Assembly: GCA_025059715.1 (NCBI GenBank)
Contig: JANXCE010000013.1
Span: 1 to 51,067 of the forward strand
DNA from: Caldimicrobium sp.
Lineage (GTDB): Bacteria; Desulfobacterota; Thermodesulfobacteria; Thermodesulfobacteriales; Thermodesulfobacteriaceae
DNA: 51,067 nucleotides
Direction of reading: 5' to 3'
In this document: positions 1 through 8,936 of the stretch, piece after piece
Position numbering within the stretch: the stretch's first letter is position 1
How the letters are laid out: each line of letters starts with the position of its first letter
Position numbers and translations under genes: made by a program
Notes under the pieces: model-generated
What the model saw: the letters and a program-made list of their open reading frames with translations, nothing else
The model's database searches: none
Told to the model about the DNA's origin: nothing

Positions 1-498
1 TCCCTCCTCAAGCCTCTCAACCCTCTCCCTTAGCCTATCCCAAAAGTCCCTCTCCCTCTTACACAAAATAGCAAGCAACTGATCCTCCTCCACCTCACTC
101 TCAAGGAGCTCCCTACAACTAATCTTCCTCATCTCCACAACCTTAACTCGATGCTCAAGTCTTCCCAAACGATACCTCTCTCTGTAGGGACACTTTCCGT
201 CTCCTACCCAAAGTAAAATCTGTAAAGGATAGGCCCCGTATCTTTCATAAATCCTTAAGTAAAGCTCAATGAGCCTTAGAGGCAAAGTGGGATCATAGGT
301 GCTTTGAATTTCAAGGTGAACAATGGTGCCCTCTTCAAGCCTTCCTACAAAGTCTGCCTTTCTTTCTTTGGTTGTAGGGAAGGTGCTTTCAAGGACTTCT
401 GAGACCTTGGAGCCAAAGAGGATTTGGATGATTTTGAGAGGGAGCCTTTGTAGAACTTCTCTTAAGGTTCGGTCAAAGGGAAAGGATGGATGGGTCAT
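1..498 (-). CDS. Rpn/YhgA-like PD-(D/E)XK nuclease or transposase-like protein, C-terminus outside window
   Basis: The reverse strand is open from an ATG at 498 to the window edge (166 codons). The N-terminus starts MTHPSFPFDRTLREVLQRLP. A nuclease-like core follows: KADFVGRLEEGTIVHLEIQS supplies the Asp and the E-x-Q of a PD-(D/E)XK fold, as in the Rpn (recombination-promoting nuclease) and DUF4351-type families. The later part, EDQLLAILCKRERDFWDRLR, is charged and probably helical. The family is often linked to mobile DNA; that role is inferred. A good promoter lies just upstream (505-533). Because the 3' end is missing, intactness cannot be judged. Confidence 0.75.
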   Translation of the reverse strand, partial: MTHPSFPFDRTLREVLQRLPLKIIQILFGSKVSEVLESTFPTTKERKADFVGRLEEGTIVHLEIQSTYDPTLPLRLIELYLRIYERYGAYPLQILLWVGDGKCPYRERYRLGRLEHRVKVVEMRKISCRELLESEVEEDQLLAILCKRERDFWDRLRERVERLEEG

Positions 499-504
499 GA
501 AAAT

Positions 505-533
505 ATTTTAGTATATGTTTTGGGAATAGACAA
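505..533 (-). promoter_or_regulatory. Putative sigma70-type promoter of the Rpn-like gene
   Basis: On the reverse strand TTGTCT (528-533) and TAAAAT (505-510) are separated by 17 bases, ending 6 bases before the ATG at 498. The transcript would therefore be leaderless or nearly so. Seen by eye only. Confidence 0.45.
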
Positions 534-578
534 TTTTTCACCTGAAGGGAGATTAAAGCGGGGCAGTCCCTCTTTTTT

Positions 579-718
579 CAATCCCCTTTGAAGCGGGGCA
601 GGTTGCAACCCTATAACATACTTAGGAAGAAAGATCTACAACATTTGTCGCAATCCCCTTTGAAGCGGGGCAGGTTGCTTTTTCCCCATGCAATCCCCTT
701 TGAAGCGGGGCAGGTTGC
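579..718 (-). CRISPR. Remnant CRISPR array, three repeats, no cas genes
   Basis: Three copies of an identical 28-base repeat lie at 579-606, 651-678 and 691-718; the second and third are also preceded by the same G. Read on the reverse strand the repeat begins GCAACCTGCCCCGC and ends AAAGGGGATTG, like the ATTG(AAAC)-ending repeats of type I/III systems. The copy at 579 is followed on that strand by AAA, giving GATTGAAA. The spacer between the first two repeats is 44 bases. Only 12 bases separate the second and third, so that unit is damaged. A fragment, TTAAAGCGGGGCAG near 553-566, may be a fourth, eroded repeat. No cas gene is in the window. An orphan or dying array is most likely. Confidence 0.75.
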
Positions 719-1131
719 GAGTATTACAGGGCAGTTGTGATGGAGTATTTAAAGGAGAGAGGGACGAGTTTTATATAGCAGTTGACAAGGATGTAGCAGT
801 GAAGGAGGCGATAAAAGAGTGGAGACCATTTAGGGATAGAGATGGAATGATAACTTTTTTGCTTGGGATGGTTTAATTTAAGAAGCAGAGATAAAGCAGG
901 GAGAAGAGAGGTGGTGGTGTTTTTTTCTTTAAGGCAAAAAGGTAAGAATTTATTGAAGTTAAGGGGGATTAGATTTGCTGAAATTGTAGAGAAAGAAGGA
1001 TAGAGGAGAGAGTATAATACATTTTAAGGCTTAAGGCTTTAAAAAAAAGAGGAAAATAGATATATCTTTTCCATACTTGAATTTCTATTGGCAAAATTGG
1101 GTCTCATACAGCCTTTTGACAACTATTGTAT
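719..1131. other. Intergenic stretch with degenerate coding fragments
   Basis: No convincing intact gene. A 62-codon forward frame (688-876) runs through the last CRISPR repeat and is unlikely to be translated. Around 911-1003 a forward frame gives KGKNLLKLRGIRFAEIVEKE, loosely like the N-terminal part of BrnT toxins, but it has no start and stops at once. This looks like debris of older accessory genes. Confidence 0.35.
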
Positions 1132-1147
1132 TTCTTTGTACAAAGAA
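1132..1147. repeat. 16-bp perfect palindrome next to the methyltransferase stop codon
   Basis: TTCTTTGTACAAAGAA is self-complementary over all 16 bases. It lies a few bases beyond the stop of the methyltransferase gene. On the forward strand a TTGACA (1116-1121) stands 17 bases before TACAAA (1139-1144), so the palindrome would overlap the -10 of a possible promoter firing antisense into the methyltransferase. It could also form a weak AU-rich hairpin at the end of the operon. Confidence 0.45.
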
Positions 1148-1152
1148 TATAA

Positions 1153-3054
1153 TTACTTCTTTTGAAAAACAAGTATATCTTCAACTCTTATCTTCCCTTT
1201 GTCTGCCTTTGATAAACCATGTTCAATTACATCAATTAATTTAAATCCAACTGACTTACCTAAATCGCCCAATATCGAAGAGGTTTCAATTACTTCTTCT
1301 TTGCCATTTATTATCCAAGAATGGTATTTACTCACGACCATTAGGTAATATTTATCTTTCTTAAGGATTCTGTAACATTCCTCAAATGAAAGTTTCATCA
1401 TTTTAAGATAATTTTGAACAACTTCAGCCTTGTTCATCTTTCGAGATTTTCTAAGAATTTCTATAAGTTTTAAACTTGATTCTGGTAAGGAAATAGAAAA
1501 ATACTTATCACTTACAAAAAGGGACATGGTTTCATACTTATTTTCGTCTCTATGTTTTGCTTCGTAAATGTTCTTGGTTGATTCCCACTTAAGGTCTTCA
1601 TCCAAGCCTAATATCAATATAGAAATTTTATTATTTCCAATGTAGTCTAATGCATCAAAATAAGGTGGTGATGTAAGTATTCCATCAATGCTTTCGCTTT
1701 CTATCATAGACATATTAGTTGAATCTCCCTTAATAATTTTTACTTTTGCCCCGTTAAGGTTCACACCCAGCATTTTAGCCATTTCTTGAGTAGCGTATAA
1801 CACTAAGTATCTATCCTCTACATACGACTTAAATGAAGTAATTATATCCGATGCCCGACTTTTTTCAGAATATTCAATCACCTGTTGACTTAAGAGAATT
1901 AAAAGAAATTGTTTTATTTCATCATCTTCAAAAGCATCTATCTTTTCTTTCAGCAATAAAATTTTGTCAAGATAGGGTTCTATTTTTTTTAATGCACTGC
2001 TATTATACGTATTTTTGCGTATTTTCTCCTTCAATAGCATTGATTTAGCTTTGATATCACTTTTAGAAAAACCACTATCAATAAATTCAAATAATCTAAT
2101 TATTCCATTTCTTAATTTATTGATATCTATCCCAAGATTACATTTCGTCTCAGCAATCATTTTACCTATATTTAATACTTCGATTCCTATAGCATTTACT
2201 CCCATCGTCGGGGCATCAGCAATAAAGGTGCCTGAACCTGCAAAAGGATCAAGAATCGTATCACCTGGTTTAACTCTCAGAAGATTTATAAGAGCTCTTG
2301 ATATTCTTGGATCCCCTTTTCCCTTATATTTATGAAGGTAATGTAAAAAAGGCTTTCGTAAATCTGTAGATGCCCAATCAACAAAATCGCCTATGTGATT
2401 TTTCCCAAGTCCAAAATGAGGTGAACGATAATGGCCATTTTTAAGGTGTGCAAATAGGTCGTATAATCCTTTTTTAACCCCTGCTTCTTTTTCTGCAAAA
2501 TAATTTTCCCAATTCTCACTATTTTTAGGTCTGAAAACACAGGCAGGAAGTTTTTTTATTTCTGTAGCATATTCAAAAAGGGTTTGAAATGGTAAGAACC
2601 TTACTGTTATCAATTTGTAATTATCATTGAGACTCTGTATGAAAATTTGAGTCCAGAAATTTGAGTCTATTCTTTTTTTAGTATCAAATTTAGTATCTAA
2701 TAATTTCTGCTCAATGTTAATGCCTATTTTTTCAAGAATCTCTTCGGGTTTCAAAGACTCAAAAATTACATAAATCTCTCTAAAGAAAGTAGCTCTTTTT
2801 ACAATTTCCACTATGTTCATAGGAGGCACTTTTGCTAAAAAACCCTGCCACTCTCCAAGATAAACCAACCTACTCATTAGGTGGATTATCTCCTCATCGA
2901 GTAAGTTAAAAGGTCTTTCTTTAAAGAGAGCAGACAATGTTTTTATGAATTCTGTTTTCATTCCTAGCAGAGCCTCTATTTCTCTCTGAGCAAGATAAAT
3001 TTCGCCTGGATCTCTTAAATCAAATTTTAGTTTTGATAAACAATATAAAACCAT
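1153..3054 (-). CDS. Type II restriction-modification DNA methyltransferase, amino-methyltransferase type (N4mC or N6mA)
   Basis: A 633-residue protein. Residues 269-277 DPFAGSGTF form the SAM-binding motif I and 461-465 TSPPY the catalytic motif IV; the SPPY form is most common among N4-cytosine enzymes. Motif I precedes motif IV by about 190 residues. The first 100 residues (LSKLKFDLRDPGEIYLAQREIEALL) recall the N-terminus of Trm11-type RNA methyltransferases, but the neighbour is a restriction enzyme, so DNA is the likely target. It starts at an ATG overlapping the last base of the endonuclease stop codon (TAATG), so translation is probably coupled. The recognition sequence cannot be read from the protein. 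If it protects the HinP1I-like partner it should methylate the same site, possibly GCGC. Confidence 0.85.
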   Translation of the reverse strand: MVLYCLSKLKFDLRDPGEIYLAQREIEALLGMKTEFIKTLSALFKERPFNLLDEEIIHLMSRLVYLGEWQGFLAKVPPMNIVEIVKRATFFREIYVIFESLKPEEILEKIGINIEQKLLDTKFDTKKRIDSNFWTQIFIQSLNDNYKLITVRFLPFQTLFEYATEIKKLPACVFRPKNSENWENYFAEKEAGVKKGLYDLFAHLKNGHYRSPHFGLGKNHIGDFVDWASTDLRKPFLHYLHKYKGKGDPRISRALINLLRVKPGDTILDPFAGSGTFIADAPTMGVNAIGIEVLNIGKMIAETKCNLGIDINKLRNGIIRLFEFIDSGFSKSDIKAKSMLLKEKIRKNTYNSSALKKIEPYLDKILLLKEKIDAFEDDEIKQFLLILLSQQVIEYSEKSRASDIITSFKSYVEDRYLVLYATQEMAKMLGVNLNGAKVKIIKGDSTNMSMIESESIDGILTSPPYFDALDYIGNNKISILILGLDEDLKWESTKNIYEAKHRDENKYETMSLFVSDKYFSISLPESSLKLIEILRKSRKMNKAEVVQNYLKMMKLSFEECYRILKKDKYYLMVVSKYHSWIINGKEEVIETSSILGDLGKSVGFKLIDVIEHGLSKADKGKIRVEDILVFQKK

Positions 3055-3884
3055 TATTTCACCTCAAATAATTCACAAGGTTTTATCTTAAATTGTAGTT
3101 TTGTTGGGTCAGGAGTTCCTCCTTTTCTTTGCATAATAATTCTTCCAATATGCAAATTCCCTTTAGGTGACATCTTTACTTCACCTGAACCAAAGAAATT
3201 CATTACAGTATTAATATCTTTCAATATCCAAGTAGTAGTATTATCGGATTTATTATATCTCGTAACGAGCATCCAATTAGCAGATAATCCTCCTCTTCCT
3301 TTTAGAATATCTGAAACTACAAGAATCTTATTTTCTTTAAAAAAAGTTATTATTTTGTTTCTTAACTTTTCAGGCAATTCATCAAGGAACATTCTTCTTT
3401 TATCTCTTAAGGTTCTATTTCTTATAATTTCAGGGCAAGAATATGGATTAATTTCACCAGTAAATAATTTTAAACCAAATGCAATTTCATCATCAAACTT
3501 CCAGATTTCTTTATACGAATCTACCCATCTTTTGTCTACTTGATTATAATCAGCATCCGAGTTGGCTTTTTTCAATGATAAGTTTTCTATCTTTACGATT
3601 TTACCAATTGTAATTATAATTCTTATCTGCACATCTGCCTTTTTAAATTTCATTAATTCGTCGAGACTTTCCTTTAATCCTAACTTTTCCACATCTTCCT
3701 TTTTCATACGAGTCGGTATTAGAATTGCTTGTACCGAATCTATTGACCTAGTTTCATATCCCATAATTTTAAGCCATATCTGGGCTTCAGTATCTTTCTC
3801 CCAATTGTTAAATTTTTTGCAAATTTCCTTTTCGTTCGCAAAACCACCTTTGGCAGTAGCAGAACCGATTTCAAATGTTGACAT
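3054..3884 (-). CDS. HinP1I-like type II restriction endonuclease
   Basis: A 276-residue protein matching, from memory, R.HinP1I (cuts GCGC) along most of its length. Shared blocks include the N-terminal GSATAKGGFANEKEI, AQIWLKIMGY, YNQVDKRWVDSYKEIWKFDD, FTGEINPY, DKRRMF, ILKGRGG, MSPKGNLHIGRIIMQRKGG and LQFKI near the C-terminus. HinP1I uses Asp62, Gln81 and Lys83. With identical spacing this protein has Asp84, Ser103 and Lys105 (ADVQI, then NLSLKKA), so the glutamine is replaced by serine. It is first in an operon with the methyltransferase and has a strong promoter at 3981-4009. Cutting at GCGC is inferred from family only. Confidence 0.85.
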   Translation of the reverse strand: MSTFEIGSATAKGGFANEKEICKKFNNWEKDTEAQIWLKIMGYETRSIDSVQAILIPTRMKKEDVEKLGLKESLDELMKFKKADVQIRIIITIGKIVKIENLSLKKANSDADYNQVDKRWVDSYKEIWKFDDEIAFGLKLFTGEINPYSCPEIIRNRTLRDKRRMFLDELPEKLRNKIITFFKENKILVVSDILKGRGGLSANWMLVTRYNKSDNTTTWILKDINTVMNFFGSGEVKMSPKGNLHIGRIIMQRKGGTPDPTKLQFKIKPCELFEVK

Positions 3885-3980
3885 ATATTTTCTCTTTTTT
3901 TTTATTCATTTTTTTGTTTAGAAAATAAACCAATCTTTCTTGTCATTCTTCCAAAAGATTCATCGCTTATCCATTCATCT

Positions 3981-4009
3981 ATTATATTAGAGACCTTTGC
4001 AAAATTCAA
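3981..4009 (-). promoter_or_regulatory. Putative promoter of the restriction-modification operon
   Basis: Reverse strand TTGAAT (4004-4009), 17-base spacer, TATAAT (3981-3986). The leader to the endonuclease ATG at 3884 is about 90 bases, with a short purine-rich stretch before the start. The promoter lies between the gene and the end of an IS relic. Confidence 0.55.
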
Positions 4010-4045
4010 TTGTTTAATAAAAATTTTAGGATAGTATAACAAAAA

Positions 4046-4983
4046 AACAAGAAGGGGGTGTATGAGTCCATAGAATTTTTGACTGAAGAGAATTCTCATA
4101 AAATTTATAACAAATCCACTCCAAAGGTGATACATTCCCAAGACTACTTCGCACCCTCGCCGTATTATACCACATCAAATACCTCATAAGTTCTATATAC
4201 TCAATAAACTCCTCCTCTAATGTCCTGTTAAACCCTTCTACAGACCCACTCCCTCCTCTCAAACTTAGTCTGTATACCTTTTACCTCAAAAGGGAGTTAT
4301 CGCCTTAAACTTACTTAGCATCAGACTTTCTCCAAAAGTCCCGCCCACTTCTAATCGATAAATGACTACTCTACATAGGCAAATCCAAATCTACTAACCA
4401 CATCCTTTGCTACCCAGACATACCTCCTAATCCCATCCAAGAATACATAATTGCATGTATATGCATCAACTCCCTTGGCTGTAATCCCTCCTACCACCTC
4501 TATACTCCTTCTTTTCTCGCCTCTTATCCCTATCTATAAACCTCCCAGTTCTCCATAATAGCCAAAGCCTCTCTACCATCTCTTCTCAAACTTTCTCTTT
4601 CAAGTATCTTATGATTCTTCCAATCGCAGATAGGGACATCAAAGCTATACCCCATTCCTACAAAGTCAATCCGCCAATGCCTTGAGCTTCTCCTTGCAAG
4701 GAGCTTCTCTTCTTTAGTTCAGTGTATAGTTCAGTATGAACTCAATTTCCCCCCTTTTGCTATCTCTTGGAGTATTTCTTCTTTGGTCAATAGTAGCTTA
4801 TGTGCCAAAGGAGTTATGAAATTCGATGCCCTTTAGCCTAAAGGCAACTTCTTTTCTTGGAGATGCATCTTTGATTGCTTCAAGTCTTCATAGCATCTTT
4901 AAGTCTTTGAGGAGAGATGGGGTTAGTTGAGAGGATAAAAAGACTCTGAACTTTATGCAAAACAAAAATTTTTTAACTTGACG
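4046..4983 (-). mobile_element. Decayed IS481-like insertion sequence, copy A
   Basis: The last part of a transposase is still readable on the reverse strand (4026-4262): VEGFNRTLEEEFIEY carries the final Glu of a DDE integrase, followed by LMWYNTARVRSSLGNVSPLEW. Toward 4935 the frame is broken, but MKTLEAIKDASPRKEVAFRL (near 4900-4840) matches the N-terminal region of copies B and C. The transposase-start end begins CGTCAAGTTAAAAAATTT (4983 inward), like the TGTTAAG end of copy B. The other end is eroded near 4046-4051. Many stops and shifts; not active. Confidence 0.7.
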
Positions 4984-5044
4984 GATCATTAAAAGGGAGT
5001 ATTTTTATAAAAAAACTCCTATCTTCAAAGGAGGTTGTTAGATT

Positions 5045-5263
5045 ATGCCAATTTTTGAATTTCAGTGTAAGGAATGTGGTGAGGTTTTTGAAGAACTGGT
5101 TTTTGGAAATAACTATGGAGATATAAAGTGTAAAAGGTGTAAAAGTTTACAAGTTCAAAAGATTATGTCCCAGGTAGCCTTTAAGTCAGGGGGTAAATTT
5201 GTAAGTGCCTCCAGCTCCGCCTGTGGTTCCTGTAGTAGTGGAGCTTGTAGTAGTTGTAAGTAG
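5045..5263 (+). CDS. FmdB-type zinc ribbon protein
   Basis: A 72-residue protein. CKECG (positions 8-12) and CKRCK (29-33) form the two Cys pairs of a zinc ribbon with the FmdB/CxxC_CXXC_SSSS start MPIFEFQC. The tail is Ser/Gly/Cys-rich (SSSACGSCSSGACSSCK), which is typical of this family. A strong Shine-Dalgarno (AAAGGAGG, ending about 9 bases before the ATG) supports the start. It is first in a forward run with hemC. Family members are often called putative regulators, but no function is established. Confidence 0.85.
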   Translation: MPIFEFQCKECGEVFEELVFGNNYGDIKCKRCKSLQVQKIMSQVAFKSGGKFVSASSSACGSCSSGACSSCK

Positions 5264-5283
5264 AACTTTATTGAGGTTCTTTC

Positions 5284-6210
5284 TTGCTTCTCCGTGTTGG
5301 CACCCGTGGAAGCAAACTTGCTCTTGCGCAAACGGATTGGGTAATAGCACAGCTTTCCAAGGCTTATCCTGATCTTAAAATTGAAAAGGTCATAATAAAA
5401 ACCACGGGTGACAAGATTTTAGATGCCCCTCTTAGCAATATAGGTGGAAAGGGTCTTTTCGTGAAGGAGATCGAGGAGGCGCTTCTTAGGGGAGAAATAG
5501 ACTTTGCAGTTCACAGCATGAAAGATGTTCCCTCTCATCTTCCTGATAATTTGGAGATAGCGGTAACACCCCTTCGGGAATCGCCTTTTGATGTATGGAT
5601 TTCAAATTACGAAAATATAAAGGCACTACCCAAAGGAGCAAGGATCGGCACAAGCAGTCTAAGAAGGCTCTCACAGATTAAAAGACTTAGGGCTGACCTT
5701 GAAGTTGTGCCTCTACGGGGAAATGTTGATACTCGCTTAAAAAAATGGAAGGAAGGACAATTTGAAGGGATTGTGTTGGCCGAGGCCGGATTAAAGAGAT
5801 TGGGAATAAACTTACCCTATCGTAGGTTTGATCTCGAAGAGATGATTCCTGCAGTGGGGCAAGGTGCCCTTGGTTTAGAAGTTAGAAAGGATGATCAAAG
5901 AACAAAGAATATACTCAGTGTTCTTCATTCTGAGGAGACAGCCTTGGCCCTTGAGGCGGAGAGGGCCTTTCTAAGGGTTATGGAAGGTGGATGCCAAGTT
6001 CCCTTAGGAGCTTTTGCTTATCTTCATGGTTCAAGCTTAATTATTACGGGTTTTATTAGTGATCTTGAAGGTAAGTTGTTCTTTCGAGAAACCTTAAAGG
6101 GAGAGCCAAGGGAAGCGCAAGCCTTAGGAGAAAATTTGGCCCAAAGACTCCTCTCTATGGGTGGTAAAAGTATTTTAGAAGTTCTATATAAAAGGGAACG
6201 CCATGAGTAA
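5284..6210 (+). CDS. hemC: Hydroxymethylbilane synthase (porphobilinogen deaminase)
   Basis: Joins four porphobilinogens into hydroxymethylbilane in tetrapyrrole synthesis. In the 308 residues, SMKDVPS carries the catalytic Asp (D81), GTSSLRR (122-128) contacts substrate, and C237 in EGGCQVPLGA is the dipyrromethane attachment site. Length is normal. The start is TTG (5284), with GAGG about 8 bases upstream. The next gene starts inside the end of this one (8-base overlap) and carries out the following steps of the pathway. Confidence 0.95.
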   Translation: MLLRVGTRGSKLALAQTDWVIAQLSKAYPDLKIEKVIIKTTGDKILDAPLSNIGGKGLFVKEIEEALLRGEIDFAVHSMKDVPSHLPDNLEIAVTPLRESPFDVWISNYENIKALPKGARIGTSSLRRLSQIKRLRADLEVVPLRGNVDTRLKKWKEGQFEGIVLAEAGLKRLGINLPYRRFDLEEMIPAVGQGALGLEVRKDDQRTKNILSVLHSEETALALEAERAFLRVMEGGCQVPLGAFAYLHGSSLIITGFISDLEGKLFFRETLKGEPREAQALGENLAQRLLSMGGKSILEVLYKRERHE

Positions 6211-7726
6211 AGTAGGAAAAGTCTATTTAGTAGGGGCGGGGCCTGGAGATCCAGGGCTTCTTACATTAAAGGGGAAATCTCTGCTGGAGAAAGCTGAGGT
6301 TTTAATATACGATTATTTGGCTAATCCTGAACTTCTCAGGTTTTGCTCTCCTAACTGTGAATTTATCTATGTGGGAAAACGGGGAGGAGACCACACTCTA
6401 CCTCAAGAGGAGATTAACAAGCTCCTCGTTAGAAAGGCCAAAGAAGGCAAGTTAGTGGTAAGATTAAAGGGAGGGGATCCCTTTCTTTTTGGTCGAGGTG
6501 GAGAGGAAATAGAGGAGTTAGTTAGGGAAAAAGTGCCCTTTGAAGTCGTTCCTGGTATTACCTCAGCCATTGCGGTTCCGGCCTATGCAGGAATCCCTGT
6601 AACTCATAGAACATATACCTCAACCTTAGCTATTGTGACTGGGCATGAGGCGGAAGATAAAGAGGAGAGTAGAATTAATTTTTCCGCTCTATCCAAGATT
6701 GGAACAGTGGTTTTTCTCATGGGAGTTAAAAACTTGCCGCTAATTGTAGAAAATCTTTTGAGGGAAGGTAAGCCTTCTTCTACTCCCTGTGCGGTTATTC
6801 AGTGGGGGACTATTCCTTCTCAGAAAACTGCTGAAGGGACCTTAGAAAATATTGTTGAGAAGGTTAAGGAGAAGGGCATAAAGGCACCTGCTATAATTAT
6901 TGTTGGTGAAGTTGTAAAACTCAGGGAACATTTTAATTGGTTTGAGAGGAAGCCTCTATTTGGAAGGACCATCATTATAACCCGGACCAGAGAACAGGCA
7001 AGTAAGTTAAAGGATGGTCTGTCGGAACTTGGAGCAAAGGTCATAGAGGTCCCCACTATTGAGGTAAAACCTCTATGGGAAGAGTCCTATAGGAACATAT
7101 ATTATCGTCTTAGCGATTATCATTGGTTAATTTTTACCTCTGAAAATGGAGTAAAGCATTTTTTTGAGGGGCTTTTTAAATTAAACCTCGATGTAAGAGC
7201 CCTTGGCAGTGTTAAAATTGCAGTAATAGGGCCTGCCACTAAGCAAGCTCTTTGGGAAAGGGGTATTAGGGCAGATCTTTTTCCCGAAGGAGAATTCACT
7301 CAAGAAGGCTTAGTCAAAGCCTTTCAAAAAGTAGATCTTCTAAACAAAAAAGTCCTTTTAGTGAGGGCTAAGATTGCTCGAGATCTTTTACCTGAAGCCT
7401 TGAGAGAACAGGGGGCAAAGATAGAAATTCTCCCTATTTATGAAACAGTATTACCTGAAACCTCTGGTGAACTATTAAAAGAGGCTTTTTCTTCCAAAGT
7501 AGACATGATCACCTTTACAAGTTCCTCTACGGCGGAGAATTTTTTCAAACTATTACGGGCGGAATCTCTAAGCCTACCCAAGGATACCTTTATTGCCTCA
7601 ATAGGACCTATTACTTCTCAAACTCTAAAAAACTTAGGTTATATGCCTCATGTTGAAGCTAAGGTATTCACCATTCCGGGATTAATAGAAGCTATAGAGG
7701 ATTTTTTTAAGGAGAGGCAAGGATGA
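6203..7726 (+). CDS. cobA-hemD: Fused uroporphyrinogen-III C-methyltransferase / uroporphyrinogen-III synthase
   Basis: A 507-residue two-domain enzyme. Residues 5-245 are the SAM-dependent methyltransferase (SUMT): [15 protein letters not shown] near the N-terminus, then [15 protein letters not shown] and [19 protein letters not shown]. From about residue 250 the uroporphyrinogen-III synthase domain follows ([16 protein letters not shown], then IFTSENGV and [10 protein letters not shown]). It takes the HemC product to uroporphyrinogen III and on to precorrin-2, for siroheme, heme or cobalamin. It overlaps hemC by 8 bases and tyrS by 4 (ATGA). Confidence 0.95.
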   Translation: MSKVGKVYLVGAGPGDPGLLTLKGKSLLEKAEVLIYDYLANPELLRFCSPNCEFIYVGKRGGDHTLPQEEINKLLVRKAKEGKLVVRLKGGDPFLFGRGGEEIEELVREKVPFEVVPGITSAIAVPAYAGIPVTHRTYTSTLAIVTGHEAEDKEESRINFSALSKIGTVVFLMGVKNLPLIVENLLREGKPSSTPCAVIQWGTIPSQKTAEGTLENIVEKVKEKGIKAPAIIIVGEVVKLREHFNWFERKPLFGRTIIITRTREQASKLKDGLSELGAKVIEVPTIEVKPLWEESYRNIYYRLSDYHWLIFTSENGVKHFFEGLFKLNLDVRALGSVKIAVIGPATKQALWERGIRADLFPEGEFTQEGLVKAFQKVDLLNKKVLLVRAKIARDLLPEALREQGAKIEILPIYETVLPETSGELLKEAFSSKVDMITFTSSSTAENFFKLLRAESLSLPKDTFIASIGPITSQTLKNLGYMPHVEAKVFTIPGLIEAIEDFFKERQG

Positions 7727-8931
7727 GAGCAGAGATTTTGTCCGCTTTAAACCTAATAAAAAGAGGTATAGTGGATCTAATAGAGGAAGAGGAACTAATC
7801 AAGAAACTGGAAAAGTCATACCGGGAGGGAAGACCCCTCAGAGTTAAGGCAGGTTTTGATCCTACCGCCCCAGATCTTCACCTCGGTCATACAGTGCTGT
7901 TGCGAAAACTAAAACACTTTCAGGATCTGGGGCATGAGGTTTATTTTCTCATAGGAGATTTTACAGCTCTAATAGGTGATCCTACGGGTAGATCGGAGAC
8001 CAGACCTGCCTTAACTAAAGAACAAGTCCTTGAAAATGCCAAGACCTATCAAGCCCAAGTATTTAAGATCCTTAAGCCTCAAAAAACTAAAGTGGTGTTC
8101 AATAGTGAGTGGTTTTCCCAAATGAAAGCGGAGGAAGTGATTAAACTTTGTGCTAAATATACCTTGGCAAGGATTTTAGAGAGAGAGGATTTCAAAAAGA
8201 GATATGAAAGTGGGATACCTATAGCTATTCATGAACTTATTTATCCCCTTTTTCAAGCTTACGACTCAGTAGCTCTAAAGGCGGATGTGGAGTTAGGTGG
8301 AACCGATCAGCTTTTTAATCTTCTCATTGGTCGGGACATACAACGAGAGTATGGACAAGAGCCTCAAGTCATAATCACTACGCCTTTATTAGAAGGTTTA
8401 GATGGTGTTCAAAAGATGAGTAAAAGTTTGGGAAATTACATAGGAATTATGGAGACACCATTTGAAATGTTTGGAAAAATCATGAGCATTCCCGATCATC
8501 TTATGTGGAAGTATTATGAGTTGTTGACTGACCTTCCATTAGAGGAGATAGCGATAATGAAAAAACAAGTAAGTGAGGGAAACTATCATCCCATGGAGGC
8601 CAAGAAAAGACTGGCATTTACTTTGGTTGCCCAATACCATTCTCCAGAAGAGGCCAAGCGGGCCCAGGAAGAGTTTGAAAAAGTTTTTAGTAAACGAGAA
8701 CTACCTTCTGAGATGGAAACCTTTGAGATACCCGCTGGTATAATTTACATACCAAAATTATTTAAAGACTTGGGTCTCTTTAAATCCAGCTCTGAGGTTA
8801 GAAGACTTCTCAGTCAAAGAGCAATAGATATAAATAAAAAACCCCTTGAAAAAGAGGAATTAGAACTCTTGCCTGGTGAATATGTCTTTAAGATTGGAAA
8901 GAAGAGATTTATAAAGTTGGTAGTTAAGTAA
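7723..8931 (+). CDS. tyrS: Tyrosyl-tRNA synthetase
   Basis: Class I aminoacyl-tRNA synthetase, 402 residues. [15 protein letters not shown] (43-57) contains the HIGH signature as [13 protein letters not shown] near residue 230 is the KMSKS loop. [11 protein letters not shown] is a family block. The last 60 residues form an S4 RNA-binding domain ([19 protein letters not shown]). Its start overlaps the preceding stop, so it is co-translated with the tetrapyrrole genes, though no functional link is evident. Confidence 0.95.
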   Translation: MRAEILSALNLIKRGIVDLIEEEELIKKLEKSYREGRPLRVKAGFDPTAPDLHLGHTVLLRKLKHFQDLGHEVYFLIGDFTALIGDPTGRSETRPALTKEQVLENAKTYQAQVFKILKPQKTKVVFNSEWFSQMKAEEVIKLCAKYTLARILEREDFKKRYESGIPIAIHELIYPLFQAYDSVALKADVELGGTDQLFNLLIGRDIQREYGQEPQVIITTPLLEGLDGVQKMSKSLGNYIGIMETPFEMFGKIMSIPDHLMWKYYELLTDLPLEEIAIMKKQVSEGNYHPMEAKKRLAFTLVAQYHSPEEAKRAQEEFEKVFSKRELPSEMETFEIPAGIIYIPKLFKDLGLFKSSSEVRRLLSQRAIDINKKPLEKEELELLPGEYVFKIGKKRFIKLVVK

Positions 8932-8936
8932 ATTAG

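Noticed and set aside
688-876. 62-codon forward ORF starting in the last CRISPR repeat
   Set aside because: It begins inside a repeat, has no ribosome site and no recognisable protein features.
911-1003. BrnT-toxin-like fragment KGKNLLKLRGIRFAEIVEKE
   Set aside because: Too short, no start codon, similarity only by eye; kept as part of the debris entry.
3902-4141. Reverse ORF upstream of the endonuclease, possibly a controller protein
   Set aside because: It runs through the IS end and the operon promoter; no helix-turn-helix or C-protein features.
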